A stretch of 64,000 bases of DNA from NCBI GenBank assembly GCA_020284085.1, contig JACEVL010000495.1, positions 1,190,035 through 1,254,034 on the forward strand, written 5' to 3'. A program made the translations under genes and the position numbers. This stretch comes from Aporrectodea caliginosa (taxonomy: Eukaryota > Annelida > Clitellata > Crassiclitellata > Lumbricidae). Every line of letters starts with the position of its first letter. The first letter of the stretch is position 1. The notes beneath the pieces are model-generated. The model had not been told where the DNA came from. It saw only the letters and a list, made by a program, of their open reading frames with translations, and searched no databases. Below, piece after piece: positions 1-12,815 of the stretch.

Positions 1-482
1 GATATTGTTAAACTGTAATCATAATACTCACAATAAGCATTAATTCAGAGGTTGGTAACTAATTGATTAGATTCTAATCAATTAGCTAATCAATTAGACA
101 AACAGTCAATTCTAATTCTCATCCATTAGCTACAAGACTTTGTTAATTCTAATTTTAATCGATTAGCAAATTTCACCTAAAGTAAAACTATGGTCAAATA
201 CTGCATTCCGATGGAGAATCCATTGTGATTAGGCAATATTGGATGTGAGTAAGTAAGCCATACCAATCTTTTGCTTTGGAATGGGATGCGTTTATTACTG
301 AGGCTGCACTTCCGCTAGAATAACCCCAGTAGTTAAGTGTCTCATTAAGAGCAACTGGTTTTTGTCACGGACTACTGTGGCAAAGGTATTGATGTTTTCT
401 GTAACTATGTTAATTATAGTGATAATTGATATGATGGTCATGATGATGCTTATATTGATGTTTCTGATATTGTGTTTCTTAG
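1..482. other. Intron upstream of the transporter exons, AT-rich
   Basis: No exon recognised. Bases 60-175 hold degenerate repeats of ATTAG/CTAAT. A polypyrimidine-containing acceptor (ttgtttcttag) closes the stretch at 482, so this is read as intron of the SLC7-like gene whose earlier exons lie left of the window. Confidence 0.5.
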
Positions 483-1940
483 GTGCCTTTTGTGCCTTTC
501 CTTCCACTACTTAGTATTGTTATGAACATCTATCTCATGCTGAAACTTTCCAATTCGACTTGGATCCGATTTGCCGTCTGGATGGTCATAGGTGAGAAAG
601 TCTGATATAAGGATTTACAGTTCAGCTGTTAATAATGAATTTTGAAGCTTTTTTTAAACGGTCAAGTTTCAATAATGATACTTGCATAGGTTCTTGGAAA
701 CTTAGATTTGACAGTTTTGACTGCTTTAGATCCAAAAGTGGAGACTTCATTACATGTTTTAGTGGGAGACATCGAATACATCTGTGTACTTGTTTTCATT
801 CATTAATACCGCGAACTTGTATAGTGCCCTTCAAGAAACCTACTCAGAGGCGCTCCCAGCCCAGCCAAAGCTAAAAAAAATAGATATTTAAGCAACTTAT
901 AGAATGAACATATCCACTGTAGCGTGTTAACATGCCTCGATATGCTATGGTATGTTGTATGCGCTTTTGGATTTATTTCCCTTTTTCACCAGTGTTTCTG
1001 AGTGTTTTGGATAGTGTTTGGACTTTTGTTGGTGTGATCTTGCATGCCACCATGGGCTCGTCCATTATTATAAGGGTTTCTAGTTAATCTATAAACAGTG
1101 AGAGAGCTTTTGGATTGGTGCAGATCTTTCTACTGCAGTGGTGCTCTACGACCGGTTGCCGGCTATGAATAATGTTTTCCCGTGGCACCTGTGCAGACTG
1201 GAAGCCCCTGGAAGCAGTGTTTCTGCTTGGTGTTAGGGGTCATATGTTGTAAGCCTCATTGGCTGTCAGTGCTCCTCTTCTTCAATGCTACATGGTCCAG
1301 GAACTCTAAATATGGTGTCTACTGGGAAAACATCTTAACAAATACTAGCCACACCCTCCACGACCTTCTCCCCCCTGTCAATTGCACTGGTCATGACCTG
1401 CGCCCACGCTCACATAACCGTGTTCTCCCTAGATTTGATTCCCTTACCAGGCGTGGCTTCTTAGCTAGGATGTTGTACAGTTAGACATATGTTTTCTAGT
1501 TGACCTAATTTTCTTCTAATTATCGTTTTCTTTGTACATAAATTATTTCTGACTTTGTATGTAAAGCGCTGAGCGTTTGCTTGCGTTCAATAAAGAACAT
1601 TCTTACTTACTTACTTACTTACTTTTAGCACGGGATGGGAATCCATCGGTTGGTCTCTGCGTATCTGTGTGACATTGCAAGTGGATTCTCTCTTGGTTAT
1701 CTGAGCAATGTTTGTTTATTGATTAACGTTCTGTTCATCATGTGTCAGACTGTTGTATTGTGGTTGGGCTTTCATGTAGGTTTTGCAATCTACTTCGGTT
1801 ATGGCATAAGACACTCAAACAATGACCCAGAAGTTACTGATGCTGATGCTGAAGATGAAGATATGCTACTGTCGAAACCGAGAATAGAGAAACCTGAATC
1901 ACCCACAGAACATTCTCGTCTTCTGCCATCTCATGCATAA
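483..1940 (+). CDS. Cationic amino acid transporter (SLC7 CAT family), last two exons, 5' partial
   Basis: Exon A is 483-591 and exon B is 1780-1940 (stop TAA). The first follows an AG acceptor at 481-482 and ends at a gtgaga donor. The intron is phase 1 and the joined reading is continuous. The peptide contains [28 protein letters not shown] and then [12 protein letters not shown]. These are the hallmark final two membrane helices of SLC7A1-4 cationic amino acid transporters, which carry arginine, lysine and ornithine across the plasma membrane. After the last helix comes an acidic cytoplasmic tail ([11 protein letters not shown]) with dileucine-like endings (EDMLL, HSRLL) that could serve sorting; that role is inference. 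Only about 89 C-terminal residues lie in the window, where a full CAT has roughly 600-650. The intron (592-1779) carries LINE-derived DNA. Which CAT paralogue it is cannot be told from this piece. Confidence 0.88.
796..872 (-). mobile_element. LINE 3' end, short antisense copy
   Basis: Starts with an ATTC-type tail followed by atagtgcccttcaagaaac and agaggcgctcccagcccagcc. The same module recurs in antisense at 38871, 41419, 51165 and 63376. It lies in the transporter intron. Confidence 0.6.
1090..1340 (+). repeat. Interspersed repeat shared with 8095-8472
   Basis: Contains actgcagtggtgctctacga. Read in the forward frame it gives [11 protein letters not shown], and the antisense repeat at 8095-8472 gives STAVTLYDQLP. 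Downstream parts also match ([10 protein letters not shown] here, CCEPHRLSSLL there). It is probably a degraded retroelement coding segment. The family is not identified. Confidence 0.5.
1370..1625 (+). mobile_element. Non-LTR retrotransposon 3' end with ACTT tail
   Basis: Encodes the C-terminal signature [24 protein letters not shown] followed by a stop, a short 3' UTR ending ttcaataaagaacattc, and a (TTAC)n tail. A related antisense copy at 31853-32050 carries SLRPRPLDRIVPQADN..YLTRMLYNV and the complementary AAGT tail. It is a 5'-truncated LINE insertion in the transporter intron. Confidence 0.65.
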
Positions 1941-1993
1941 CCTCTGTGAAATCACAGAATTGTCTTTCATTAGGCAATTCAAACACTTCTAGT

Positions 1994-2060
1994 GAATTGT
2001 ATAGGGGATTTCTCATCAATTGTATAGGGGATTTCTCGTGAATTGTATAGGGGATTTCTG
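1994..2060 (+). repeat. Tandem repeat, about 23 bp x 3
   Basis: Three copies of a unit containing aattgtataggggatttct occur back to back in the transporter 3' UTR. Confidence 0.85.
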
Positions 2061-2284
2061 TTTTTTTGTTCAGTTATGAAATTTATCTGGAATATATATC
2101 CAGTGAAACTTCTTTGTAGTATGTATCAGTGTATGAGTTCAACTGCTAGGAATTGGTTATAGCTGAAGTTAGCTAATGGCTGCACATTGGTTTACTTGCT
2201 GTGTAACAAGTTTACCGGTACTTTACACCGTCTTTATTAACCGAGTAATCTGTGGAGCTTGTTCCATGAGTGCTTTGTAGTTAC

Positions 2285-2353
2285 GTGCTATAGCAAGGTT
2301 TTATTATGTGCTATAGCAAGGTTTTATTATGTGCTATAGCAAGATTTTACTAT
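2285..2353 (+). repeat. Tandem repeat, 23 bp x 3
   Basis: Three copies of gtgctatagcaaggttttat plus three bases, the last copy with two substitutions (aagattttact), in the transporter 3' UTR. Confidence 0.85.
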
Positions 2354-2800
2354 ATTTTAGAGTGTATATAACTTTCTAGATTGAAAGCTATTTTAAGAAT
2401 TATGGAAATTTTTTGAATGTGGCCTATTTTATGGACAATTCAGTTTTCAATCTGTTCTTGATCAAAGTGTTAAAGTGTTTTGACTTTGGTCTTAAAGAGC
2501 ATTTTAATTAGATTGCATTCCAGAATTTGAGAATTTTTCCCCTTATGTGACATTATTTTAGGTTGCTTTTGTCTTGGCAAATATAATTATTCCAGTGTTG
2601 TTCATCATTTGTGCTCTGGTTTTCAAGCATATGTTAGCATATTACGTTTTTGCTTGTGTTAGAGAGTCATAGGTAAACACTGTGAAAATGTTGTTTGTTA
2701 CATCTTTTGCATTCCATCGTATGATTCTGCGTAGAATTCCATAGTATTAGAACTTTTCTTCATTTAAAATGAACAAATAAAGTTACAGTTACTGTAAGGA

Positions 2801-5460
2801 AACATTCAGTGAGGAAACATTAAAGATTATAGCACTCCAAATTTGGTACCATTATCGTTTAGCCGTGAAAACCTGAAATGATAAAATATGAAACAACTGT
2901 GTTGCTGGTAACTAATTGCATCAGCCTAACTGTTTTGAGTTAGAAGCACAAAGTGCCTTGTGAAACTGATGATTTTTTAAGTCAGGCAACATGTTGTTAA
3001 AGTTCTATTATGAAATGTATTGAGCACAGGACCATGCATGCCTTTGAGGAATGAGTTCACAGAGGCATGTATTAAATGAGCCTTCACCTTGCCTTATCTT
3101 GAGTAACTGTTGAAACTTTTACGACCATGATGCTTAGTCCAGTTTTGTCAACTTTGCTTATAATAATTTTCTTAAATATATGTACAGTTTCAAGTTTTGT
3201 GCCTAGAGGTGACTCGTGTATCCAAACTTTTGCAATCATATTTCCTATAACAATTGATCTGTTAGAATCTGGAAATTTCTGTGTTGTTGTTATCATGATG
3301 CAAAAGGAATGAATTGTGGTCACTTTTATGCAAAACTGCTTTGTAAAACTACAATTTATTGTACAGAACTAACTGGGGTTCGTTAGCCACTGAGGCCTGA
3401 ATACGAAGCTTCAGAGGATAAGCAATTCAAGAAGGATGAGATGCCAAAACGATACAATTTTATTAGACACATTACCTTTTGAATATTATTATTATATTAT
3501 TATTCTGGATTATTATATTAACTTGTCAACTAAGTAATTTTTAGATTTCTATTTCTTATGCATTACTTTTCCAGTTTTTACTTTTTGGGTAGTGATATCT
3601 GCATCATAGTTTAGTGTATTATGAATTACTATTAATAATATTGAGCTGTGCTGAGGCAATGTTAGTAGGGTGCTTGAATGGACATCTACGACAAGATTTG
3701 ATTCTTGTAGGATGTGTTTTGAAAGTGCGTTAGACGTTTTGTAACATTGCAAAGTGTAATTTTATTGCATAGTTTGTCATTTTTGGTGCATCAGTGTGTC
3801 GAAGTACTTTTTATTATTGGCTAAGATGCTGATCTAAATTATAGAAATTTGTTTGAGGATGGCTGCTGTAGTCTTTGGAATATCTGACTACTGTTCTGGC
3901 AGAAAGCTGTGTGAAAAGTTTTTGTATACAAGAAATGAATTCCATAGTTACTACTATTATTTTATTACTACTTGCATTCTGTGATTATTGTTAATTACCA
4001 CTTTTTTTATTGTGTATTACACTTGTTTACAGTACTGTCAATTAGGTTTCACTTGAGCTCAATTACATTTTATTCATAGCTTTATATTTTGAATAATTTA
4101 TGTATATAACTTGCCCATAATCTAGAAATTGTATTTGTGTATTTATGATGCGTATGTTACTGTTCAGGTATCACAGTTTTCGTAAAATTATTGTTGGTAT
4201 TTTAACAATGTAACTTTAATTGGGGTCATCCTTTAAAATGCAGACAAAGCAAGAGAGTTATGCCCAGTGTAGTCTTTGGATCTGCAGCTAAATTTGGTAC
4301 ATATGGAAATGTCCATTAAGGACGTTGCAGAGGGAAATGGAAGGGTGACCCAAATGCCAAGAGTTTAACTGTGATGAGTTTTTACAGAAAATTTTCAAAT
4401 TAAATACCTAATTAATGAAATTAGTAAAGCAATTGAGGGGTTCAGAGCAATAACCAGGTATGTCTGAAATTATGAGTTTTGGGAAAATGGCTTCAAAGAT
4501 CTGATACTTCAAACTGTTGTATCTTAGCTATTAGACCACATATCGACAAGCTGTTTGAAGCGCCGTGTAAGTATTGTTGTCTTTAACGAAAACTTTGCAT
4601 GATGCAATGCAATAAGATAACATTTTTGTTTTTTACACGACAATTTGCTTCATACCCGGTTATTGTCACCACCAACACCTTACCATCAGTATAATTACGG
4701 GTGCAGTAACAGGGTATGTAGACAAAGTTTGTTTTCTAGCAGCTGCGTACCAACCATGTCATCTGGTGTTAGTCGATATACCTTATTCTTGCACCAAACA
4801 GTCACACTATTACACAGTACGGAAATCGTGCAAGAAGAAGGTAACAGTACATACATTATTTTCTTTATAGCACGGATATATAGCCCAATTTAGAGCAAGT
4901 AAGTGACAATAACCGGGTATGTCAAATAACCTGTCTGTTGCACCGGTTTTAATACAAAGATTACAAGAAAACGACAATCTTGTTATCATACCTGGATATT
5001 GCAATGGAGTAATGGTAGAATACTGCCGGATGCACAATTCCATGTTATGTTGACATATTTGTTTTTCAAAAATGACTATCAAAAATATTCGGATCTGGAC
5101 GAAATTTGCAGGGTAAATAGACTACTATATTCCAAACACGCTGGCATACTTTTTAGCAAAGAAGTGGTATGTCGACATAACTGGTTATTGCTCTGAACCC
5201 TTCAATTGTAGTTTTTATAACTTAGGTTTGATTGATTATTACAAGAAACCTATTTGCTTTTTAAGTTACCGAAATATTTAAATATTTCATGAGAAAAGAG
5301 TGTCACTTGAAAAACATGCGAGTTATACACTGAGAACTTAATATTCTAGAACTTTTTCTGTATGAATTCAGCAATAAAAAATTTATGGTCTTCTAAAAAA
5401 GATTTTGTGTGAATTTTACTGAAAACCATGTAGGCCTAACTGGCAGTGTGTCAATGTTAG
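2801..5460. other. Gene-free stretch
   Basis: AT-rich unique-looking sequence. Short open frames here show no family motif and no paired splice sites. I see no recognisable gene, tRNA or transposon end. Confidence 0.4.
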
Positions 5461-5467
5461 AAGCCAC

Positions 5468-5580
5468 ACACACAGACACTTACACACAGACACTTACACA
5501 CACACACACACACACATACACACACAAACAAACAAACAACACATATATATACATATACATATATGTATGTATATATATAA
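5468..5580 (+). repeat. Microsatellite, (CA)n / (TA)n compound
   Basis: Runs of acac with acttacacacag interruptions, followed by aaac repeats and then atat/gtat repeats. Confidence 0.9.
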
Positions 5581-5744
5581 CGAGAAGGTAAAAATCCTGG
5601 TTGCTGTATGTATAGATACATTCAAAGTGCATTAAGTACTGATTACTTATAGGCCTGTATTAGTCATGAAGTGCTTTGGGTGGTGTTTTGTTTCCTTGTT
5701 TCCATAAGTTATTTACTTATGGTGTTTTGATGTAGACATGCCAC

Positions 5745-6235
5745 CATGCCACTGGAATATTGTACTTAAATGTAACCTCTGTGCTTAAATCTTTGCATTG
5801 GCTTCCTGTTCAGCAAAGAATTCGTTTCAAACTGGGGCTCATAGTTTATAAAACTGTAAACTCTGGCCAACCACAATATTTAAAATCGGTTCTTATTCCC
5901 CAGACTTATTATTCAATGAGGTCATCTGATCATCTTTGGTCATACCGAAATCAAGAACTGTTCTTGGCAAACAAGCTTTTTCAGTTGCTGGACCTACGTT
6001 TTGGAACTCTCTTCCTGTGTCTGTACGCTGTGCTCAGTCGCTTGTGTCATTTTGTTCTCGGCGGAAAACTTACCTCTTTCAAATTGCTTATCCACCGTAG
6101 GCTGTCTCTCTGTGTCTTACGGACTGATCTTTTGGATGTTGACCTGATTACGGCTTGGTTTTGGTGTGCCATCGGTTGATGCCTTGTGCATTAGACACCG
6201 GCGCAATAGAAGTTGCTAATTACAATTACCGCTTA
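5745..6235 (+). mobile_element. CR1-like LINE ORF2 C-terminus, degraded
   Basis: An open stretch encodes VLKSLHWLPVQQRIRFKLGL, the conserved post-reverse-transcriptase motif of CR1/Rex-like non-LTR elements. It then drifts out of frame through a region corresponding to the F-G-T-L-F-L-C segment. It ends with a 3' module (ccggcgcaatagaagttgct) and an AATTAC-type tail. Frameshifts show it is inactive. Confidence 0.7.
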
Positions 6236-6699
6236 GCACATTCCTGTATTCGGGAATACATTGATTGGCATTCAGTTACCTTAAATTTCAGTACTTTGGC
6301 TACTCTGCCGTTGACTCTTCTCACCTTCTCTTAGGCGATTGCTATTTTTACCCGAGGCAGGTGTGATCCCTCAGGGAAAATTGACGCTGTTAATTGGTAG
6401 GCCTATCTGAGAAATTAGGCCTCGATCACAACAACTGTACAGTTAACGTGCGATGGAATTATAAGGCTGGATACAGATGGAAAGGCACTGGAAAAGAAAA
6501 TTAACCTCGCGTGACTCTCCAGAGTTTGTCGAAAGGCGAAGTCCACCGTCAGGAATGGAATTAGCCTCGATATAATAATATATAATATAAATATATGTCT
6601 ATATATATAGTATATATATATATATATAAGAGTTAGGCTAATCGCCTTGACAGCGTTCGCCTGCCCATAAACAACTGATGAGCCCAATATCAACACCGT

Positions 6700-6765
6700 G
6701 GCTGGGCTGGGAACGCCTCTGAGTGGGTTACTGAAGGAGCGTTATATAATTCAGAATGAATGAAT
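6700..6765 (+). mobile_element. LINE 3' end with GAAT tail
   Basis: ggctgggctgggaacgcctc, gagcgttatataattcag and a (AATG)n tail form the sense version of the module found in antisense at 38871, 51165 and 63376. No coding part is left. Confidence 0.65.
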
Positions 6766-8090
6766 GTGGGCTCCATGTGGGCGTGCTACGACAGGGTGTG
6801 GGCCAAGTGTTTTGAAGGCGATATAATTATGTAGAAAAAGATGTGTAGGCCTACGTCCTGTAGACGACCATCCTAAGTATTCTTCGTTATTATTATTATA
6901 CCATCAACTATTGGCCTATTACGTTGTTGCGTTGAAGTTGTTGTCAAAGGTGATGTCTCTTTTATGGCAGTTCAAGCGTTTGCTGAACTGTGGTCTGCTA
7001 AGAAATGGAGACAGCAGATAAGAAGCACTAGAGTCGTTTAGACCGTCCGATACCCAGAAAGACACAGACACAACGAAACTGACAGACAGACGGACAGGCA
7101 GGAAAGAGATCTCTAAATCGATCGGCGACTATTTGCATAGAGTAATATTATAGCAAAGAGGTTAGGCTACACTGCATGGTCACGCATCAGTGCGTTTTAT
7201 TTGAAGAGACCTTGAATTTGCATCTATGCACACATTCTTCTTTTCAGCTTGCATAGGTTGAACGTAATTGGTTTCACCCGCCTACACTTCACCCTTCTTC
7301 TTTGGTCTTCCCCTCCAAAACCCCGACTGCATGGTCTCTGTATAGCATATAGTATAGGGCCCCAGGCCACTCTCTCGATCGGTTCTCTTCCTTATGATAA
7401 GCCAACTAGGCCTACTATATAGGCCTAACCACCATGATGCGATTTGCATGTAGGTTGCTATGAGCCACAATCGCGCAGTAGCCTAGATTCAAGCGAATTT
7501 TTATCTCCAGTGATCATTGTCACAGCTACCTGAGGTTTTCACCTGGCAGACTGATTGCTTGTTCTCGTATCTAGTAGACTGACGTTATTTCTTTCCAATT
7601 GCACCTTTTCATGCAGTTACCGTATCTAAGTAAACATAGACAGAGCTGCTGTCTAGGCCTAATAAAGATAATTAATTATGTACTGATCGAGTTTGTCCAA
7701 TTAGCTTAGGGCGGGTACTGTTGAGAACACTCGGCCCACTCACCCTAGAAAATGTTGGTAGGCCTACTCTAAGTATGTTTGCATGTGTATTTGAGTGTAC
7801 TTCATGTGTATGGATAGACATGCATGTAGGCCTACATGTAGATGTGTGTGCGTATGGTATGTGTGTATGAATGTATCTAAAAACTTAGACCTACTTAAAT
7901 AGTGCCTTTTAGGTACCTCACTAGTCACTAAAGCGCTGCCTACGCTGGCTTAAAGGATGTTAAAGACATTCAGAACAAAAGTTAATCAATAAGTGAACAG
8001 TGCTCAGATAACTTAATTGAAGAGTGACACGATCATGGCGAGCCCCACAGACACGTAGAACCCATCAGATGGAGTCCCATCCAGAGCTGA
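6766..8090. other. Gene-free stretch rich in TAGGCCTA
   Basis: No gene recognised. Exact TAGGCCTA octamers lie at 6846, 7407, 7420 and 7759. A gacagacagacgg-type short repeat lies near 7080. Confidence 0.4.
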
Positions 8091-8094
8091 TATA

Positions 8095-8472
8095 TTAGAC
8101 ACCGTACGTATAATTCAGAGTTTCTGGACAGTGCCGCGTCGAAGAAGGTAAGAGAGACGACAGGCGATGAGGCTCGCAACACACGAGCTGCAACGCCACG
8201 CAGGGTCCCTCGCAGATGGTACGTAGGAGACGGATTCCGGGTATCCCTCTACCAACGACATTCTTTGTGTCATTAGGCGGCAGTTGGTCGTAGAGCGTCA
8301 CCGCAGTAGAACGGTCGACCAGCACCAGTCCAAGGACTTTTCTGGCCTTTCCAAATGGAACTTCACTGTTGTTAACCTGAAACCCACAAGAATCTATATG
8401 GAGTCCATGGTAGCGCAACTGTACCAGACATCGATGGCAAACGTCCGACCAGCGTCCAAACTCCAAAACCAC
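8095..8472 (-). repeat. Interspersed repeat, antisense copy related to 1090-1340
   Basis: Open on the minus strand with STAVTLYDQLPPNDT and CCEPHRLSSLLPSSTRHC, matching the plus-strand copy in the transporter intron. Two copies in one window argue for a repeat family rather than a host gene. Confidence 0.5.
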
Positions 8473-8639
8473 TCTTTAGGCTAACAACGGCGATAGAGAG
8501 AAATAATTCCCAAAGGCCATTTTGGATCACAGAAGTCCGAAAGAACGAAAATTGTCAAGCAGAATTCATGGGTGAAGAGTCAAATCTCTTTTGTCTCAAA
8601 CTGTCATACTTCCACTGACTGATGATTTGGTTTCTAGCA

Positions 8640-8860
8640 AACTTGACTCCTGCAATTCATTTCTTATTGGTATCACATAGGATGACAAGGGCAATGTGCA
8701 TACACTACAAACGGTTCAAACTCTGGCTATTCCAATTAATGGACTATAATTATGCAGAGTTTGATTGCTACTTCATTCTAAGCTACGATCGACTGATGTC
8801 TTGGACATTATAATAACGGCGCTATAGAAGTCACTATATGGATTAGATTAGAATAGCATA
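8640..8860 (+). mobile_element. Possible LINE 3' end
   Basis: A YKRFKLWLFQL stretch is followed by a stop, then ggcgctatagaagtcactat and a GATTA/GAATA-type tail. This is the layout of the other LINE ends here, but the match is weak. Confidence 0.35.
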
Positions 8861-9122
8861 TAGGCCTATGCAAACATATAATTATAGGTGACATTTCAAC
8901 ACTGGCATTTACGCGCATAGCCTACATGCGAACGTAACCCTTGGTTATTTGAAGAGGCTTAAAATAGTCTTATTTCTTGGAAGTAGGCCCTACAGGCCTA
9001 ATAACAGCTTCAGTCCACACCCTGACGATAGCAACGGGGTTAGAACAGCGCTCGCATTTAATGACTAAATTTCTTTCGTTAGGAGTTTTACCTGTGATTT
9101 GCTTGCTTAAGACTCTCTAGGA

Positions 9123-9848
9123 CAGGGCCGCATTAAGGGGGGTGCTATGGGTGCTGCAGCACCGGGCCCGCAGTTTTGAGGGGCCCGCATTTTCAGAAGT
9201 GAATGTTTTTAATGTGCTTGAACCAGGGCCGATGAGAGGGGAGACCCGGGGAGTCAGTGAGGGGTTGCTACCCGGGGCCCTGTTCCATGGCAGGGGCCCC
9301 TGGCAGGGGCCTGGAAATGTCTAAAACATAGTTCAAACTGAAGAAACCTGTGGGTTTTGTTTTGGCTTATAATGCAGGGGTCTCCAAAATACGGCCCGCG
9401 GCCACATCCGGCCCGCTATAAGGCCTTTAATCTGGCCTGCGGAACTCTCCTTGAAGAAGCAAACTAAATTAAACTAAACTAAAGTCAGGAATACAAACGA
9501 GAGACAGACGCTTCTTCAAAGTCTTGCATTTTCAATTTCATAAAAAGCGAATGATGCAGCAAATCAAGCTGACAATATCTTTACTAGTATGTAGGCCTAT
9601 ATACAATAGTAGAAGTCTAAGAAGTGATTTGAAGATCATGGTACAGAGCGAGATGTGCAGATAGTAATATGTAACGTTAATTGTATATTGTGTCTTTAGG
9701 CAGTTAATAAAAGTATACTCATTAGTAAGCATGCTATAAATATGTGCGTGGTGGACCGGTTGTTGTCAGAGGTGACCTTCGTCAGAGGGGAGGGGGGCCC
9801 ACACTATTACCACAGCACCGGGCCCGCACTAGCCTTAATACGGCCCTG
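9123..9848. mobile_element. hAT-type DNA transposon, 726 bp, perfect TSD
   Basis: Terminal inverted repeats begin CAGGGCCG(C/T)ATTAAGG, with subterminal GTGC..CAGCACCGGGCCCGCA on the left and its complement on the right. It is flanked by a perfect 8-bp duplication CTCTAGGA (9115-9122 and 9849-9856), diagnostic of the hAT class. Inside, around 9370-9440, a second hAT-like terminus (caggggtctccaaaatacgg) suggests a nested or composite history. No transposase frame is left. Confidence 0.88.
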
Positions 9849-10048
9849 CTCTAGGAGTTGGCAGCTTAGCGCACCTGTGTGTACATAATAATATATGACT
9901 ATAATACAGACCCTGCTTCATTCACCTGAACGTAACGTTAGCTCTTGTTAGCAGAGTGACTGAAGAGATCGTGCAATAGATCGCTCATTATAGCATCATG
10001 TGTAGGTCTATTTTATTATTCAGTATCCATCTGCAACATCCATGTCTT

Positions 10049-10247
<199 letters not shown>

Positions 10248-10259
10248 TATTATTATTCT

Positions 10260-11440
10260 AATAATAATATGTAATAATAAAAAAATGGCAATAATAATTA
10301 TAATAATCTATTTCTTCCTTGCCCTTTAATTATTAGGCCTATTTATAATTTATTATTGTTAAACCAATAATTATTAATATTATAATTATGATCGTATTAA
10401 GAACCGAGTTACGAATAACTGTGCTCTCACACGTCAGCACCCATCACCAAGTGCATAATAATGATAATATTTGGCATTATGCTGTTTAAATGACTTGTAT
10501 AATATTTGGCATATGTGGGTTAATGATTACGTGACAGTATGTTCACCTGGCTGGTGCTGTTGATTCTCCGTTCTCTTCCATTTGTCCACCTTTAGTAGGC
10601 TACTTCTAATCACTAATGGATGACTATTGTATTAACCTGACTGAATTCTGCCTCCACCGTCCTTGATCTTCATGTAACCGTGAAGTTACATGAGATCATG
10701 AGGTCACGAGATCCGTGTCATTGGCAAACAGAGTGCGCGTGCGTGTTGGCTAGAAGTCAGTTGGGCGTTTCTTGTGACTAACGTACAACTATATAGCTGA
10801 GTAAGTGGATCATGTGGATGACCAAAGATTGATCTATGCTCAAACATCATCTTCATGCACTGGATCTGTTTCACGCTGCGATCGAGGCCTATGCACTCGT
10901 CGTAGGCCTAAAGGCACTCATAGACCTAGATATAAATGGGCGCAGCTGAATATATCATCTTAGAAAAGAACGCACTTAATCTCTAACCTGTAGACGAGTC
11001 CTAAATAAATATTGTGTGAGTATTTATGTGACGTAGGCCCACTTGGTTGCACCAACGAATACGTGACGTTATACTTCATGGGAAAGGCCACATGAATATC
11101 TGGCTGTATATTTCTTATTAGACCAATTAGTTTAATGCATGCTAAACAGTTTATGTTACCTGTAGGAGTCCTAAAGTTCTACAGTCATCAGTCACGAATT
11201 CATCAGTGCATACCGACCTGTAAACATGTTTAGCCAAAGTTTTATGTAATCAACCCATTCATTGTTCTTTGGTCGAGACTCCACCAGTCCTACACACCCG
11301 CTGTCTTTCCATACTGTCTTCTGCGCTACCTGTACTCTCCTGCATGTCTGTCGACATTTGCCGTGCTTTTTCGTGATTGTTCGCCTTTCTTCGCCTGTCT
11401 GTTGAATCAATACGTCACCGATACCTACTCTTTCCATCCC
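10260..11440. other. Gene-free stretch
   Basis: No recognisable exon or mobile element end. The short palindrome cgtgaagttacatgagatcatgaggtcacg-like region near 10679-10710 is unremarkable. Confidence 0.4.
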
Positions 11441-11449
11441 TCCCTCCCT

Positions 11450-11662
11450 CTCTGTATCTCTCTGTATCTCTGTCTCTCTGTATTTCTGTATATCTGTCTG
11501 TTTGTCTTTGTCTGTCTCTGTCTGTCTCTGTCTGTCTCTATCTCTATCTCTATCTCTCTCTATCTCTCTGTCTCTGTCTGTCTGTCTGTCTGTGTCTGTG
11601 TCTCTCTCTGTCTCTCTGTGTCTCTCTGTCTCTGTGTGTCTCTCTCTGTCTCTGTGTCTCTG

Positions 11663-11693
<31 letters not shown>

Positions 11694-11755
11694 GTGTGTC
11701 TCTCACTGTCTCTCTCTGTGTCTCTGTCTGTCTGTCTGTCTCTCTCCCTCCCCGT
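11450..11755 (+). repeat. Compound (TC)n/(TCTG)n microsatellite
   Basis: About 300 bp of ctctgt/ctct/tctg permutations, pyrimidine-rich throughout. The Ser/Leu/Cys-rich frames open in all three registers reflect this composition. Confidence 0.95.
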
Positions 11756-11759
11756 CTGC

Positions 11760-12815
11760 CGGTCTATCTCGCACCTGCTATTCTTGTCATTTTACGTTTT
11801 CTTTTCCCGTTTCGTCTTCTTCCATCCTCCATCCAATCTTCTACTCCTCTCAACCTCCACTCAGACCTCCTTCGCTCCACTTCGTCCCACTTCGTCGCAG
11901 GCTGTTGCTATATATTTACTGTTGACACTGTTTGACAGGCTGCAGCCTCCCTACGCTCAAGGTTCTCCTTGTTGCTCGCCTGTTCATTGTTCTAAACTCC
12001 CATATTGCTATGTCCTGTGTAAGATACAGCGTGTAGGCCTATTACAAATGTTTAGCCTATAGCACACCATAGGGCCTGCATCTGGTATGACGCAGGCCAA
12101 TATAATTATGTGCTATGGGTCCACTTACTATGCAAATATTTACTTACATGATTATGTAAATTAATACCACGCCCGTGCTACATGGTGTTTGTAGAGCCTG
12201 TTAGGTAGATCATTACCTCGTATAGACTCAGTAGGGCCTATTGTTTTCATCTATGCTTGCGTCTTGGTATTCCTATGACGAATCGATTGGAAGAGAAACC
12301 TATTTTGGGGCAGCTGTTCAATGTTCTCTAGAATGCACGCAGGTATGCATGCACGCGCATGCACGATAGACGATCAGTGATTGGTCACTCCCTTAGGCCC
12401 TGATATATAATATATATAATATATTGATTGGAATGCCAGGCAGGTACCCGTTTCGTTGTCACCAACGCTTCTCGTACAAGTGTTGGATGTGATAGACAGA
12501 GACAGAGACGAAGAAACAGTGAGAGAGGGAGATATAGAGCAACAGAGACGGGCTGAGTGTTTGTGTGTATGTTTGCATAAGGCACACGCGCGACTGAAGC
12601 TTACGGCGTTGGTCTGTCGTTCGTTCACACATTGGTCGCTGCAACATACTAGAAGACGAAACGATCGAAATTCATACACTGGTATAATTATTTCTCCTGT
12701 ATTCACTGGCATAATTATTATATCCAATCGATCTAGATTCTTCTGCGTCTACTAGGACTGGATCTTCATCCGACAGACCTTCGTCAGCCTCATCAGGTCC
12801 TCTCTTCTTTCGACC
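11760..12815. other. 5' flank and presumed promoter/5' UTR of the claudin-like gene
   Basis: No motif-level promoter can be proven. The start ATG at 12816 is preceded in frame by stop codons. Its context, gaccATGG, is a good eukaryotic initiation context. Confidence 0.35.

Larger units (their letters stand above)
1941..2800 (+). other. 3' UTR of the transporter gene, polyA signal at 2776
   Basis: No coding signal after the stop at 1940. An AATAAA hexamer lies at 2776-2781, the best candidate polyadenylation signal. Two small tandem triplications (1994-2060 and 2285-2353) sit inside this UTR. UTR length is inferred. Confidence 0.55.

Noticed and set aside
11363..12062. Three overlapping 180-190-codon Ser/Leu/Cys frames
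   Set aside because: A compound TC/TCTG microsatellite is open in all registers; no start context, splice sites or domain.
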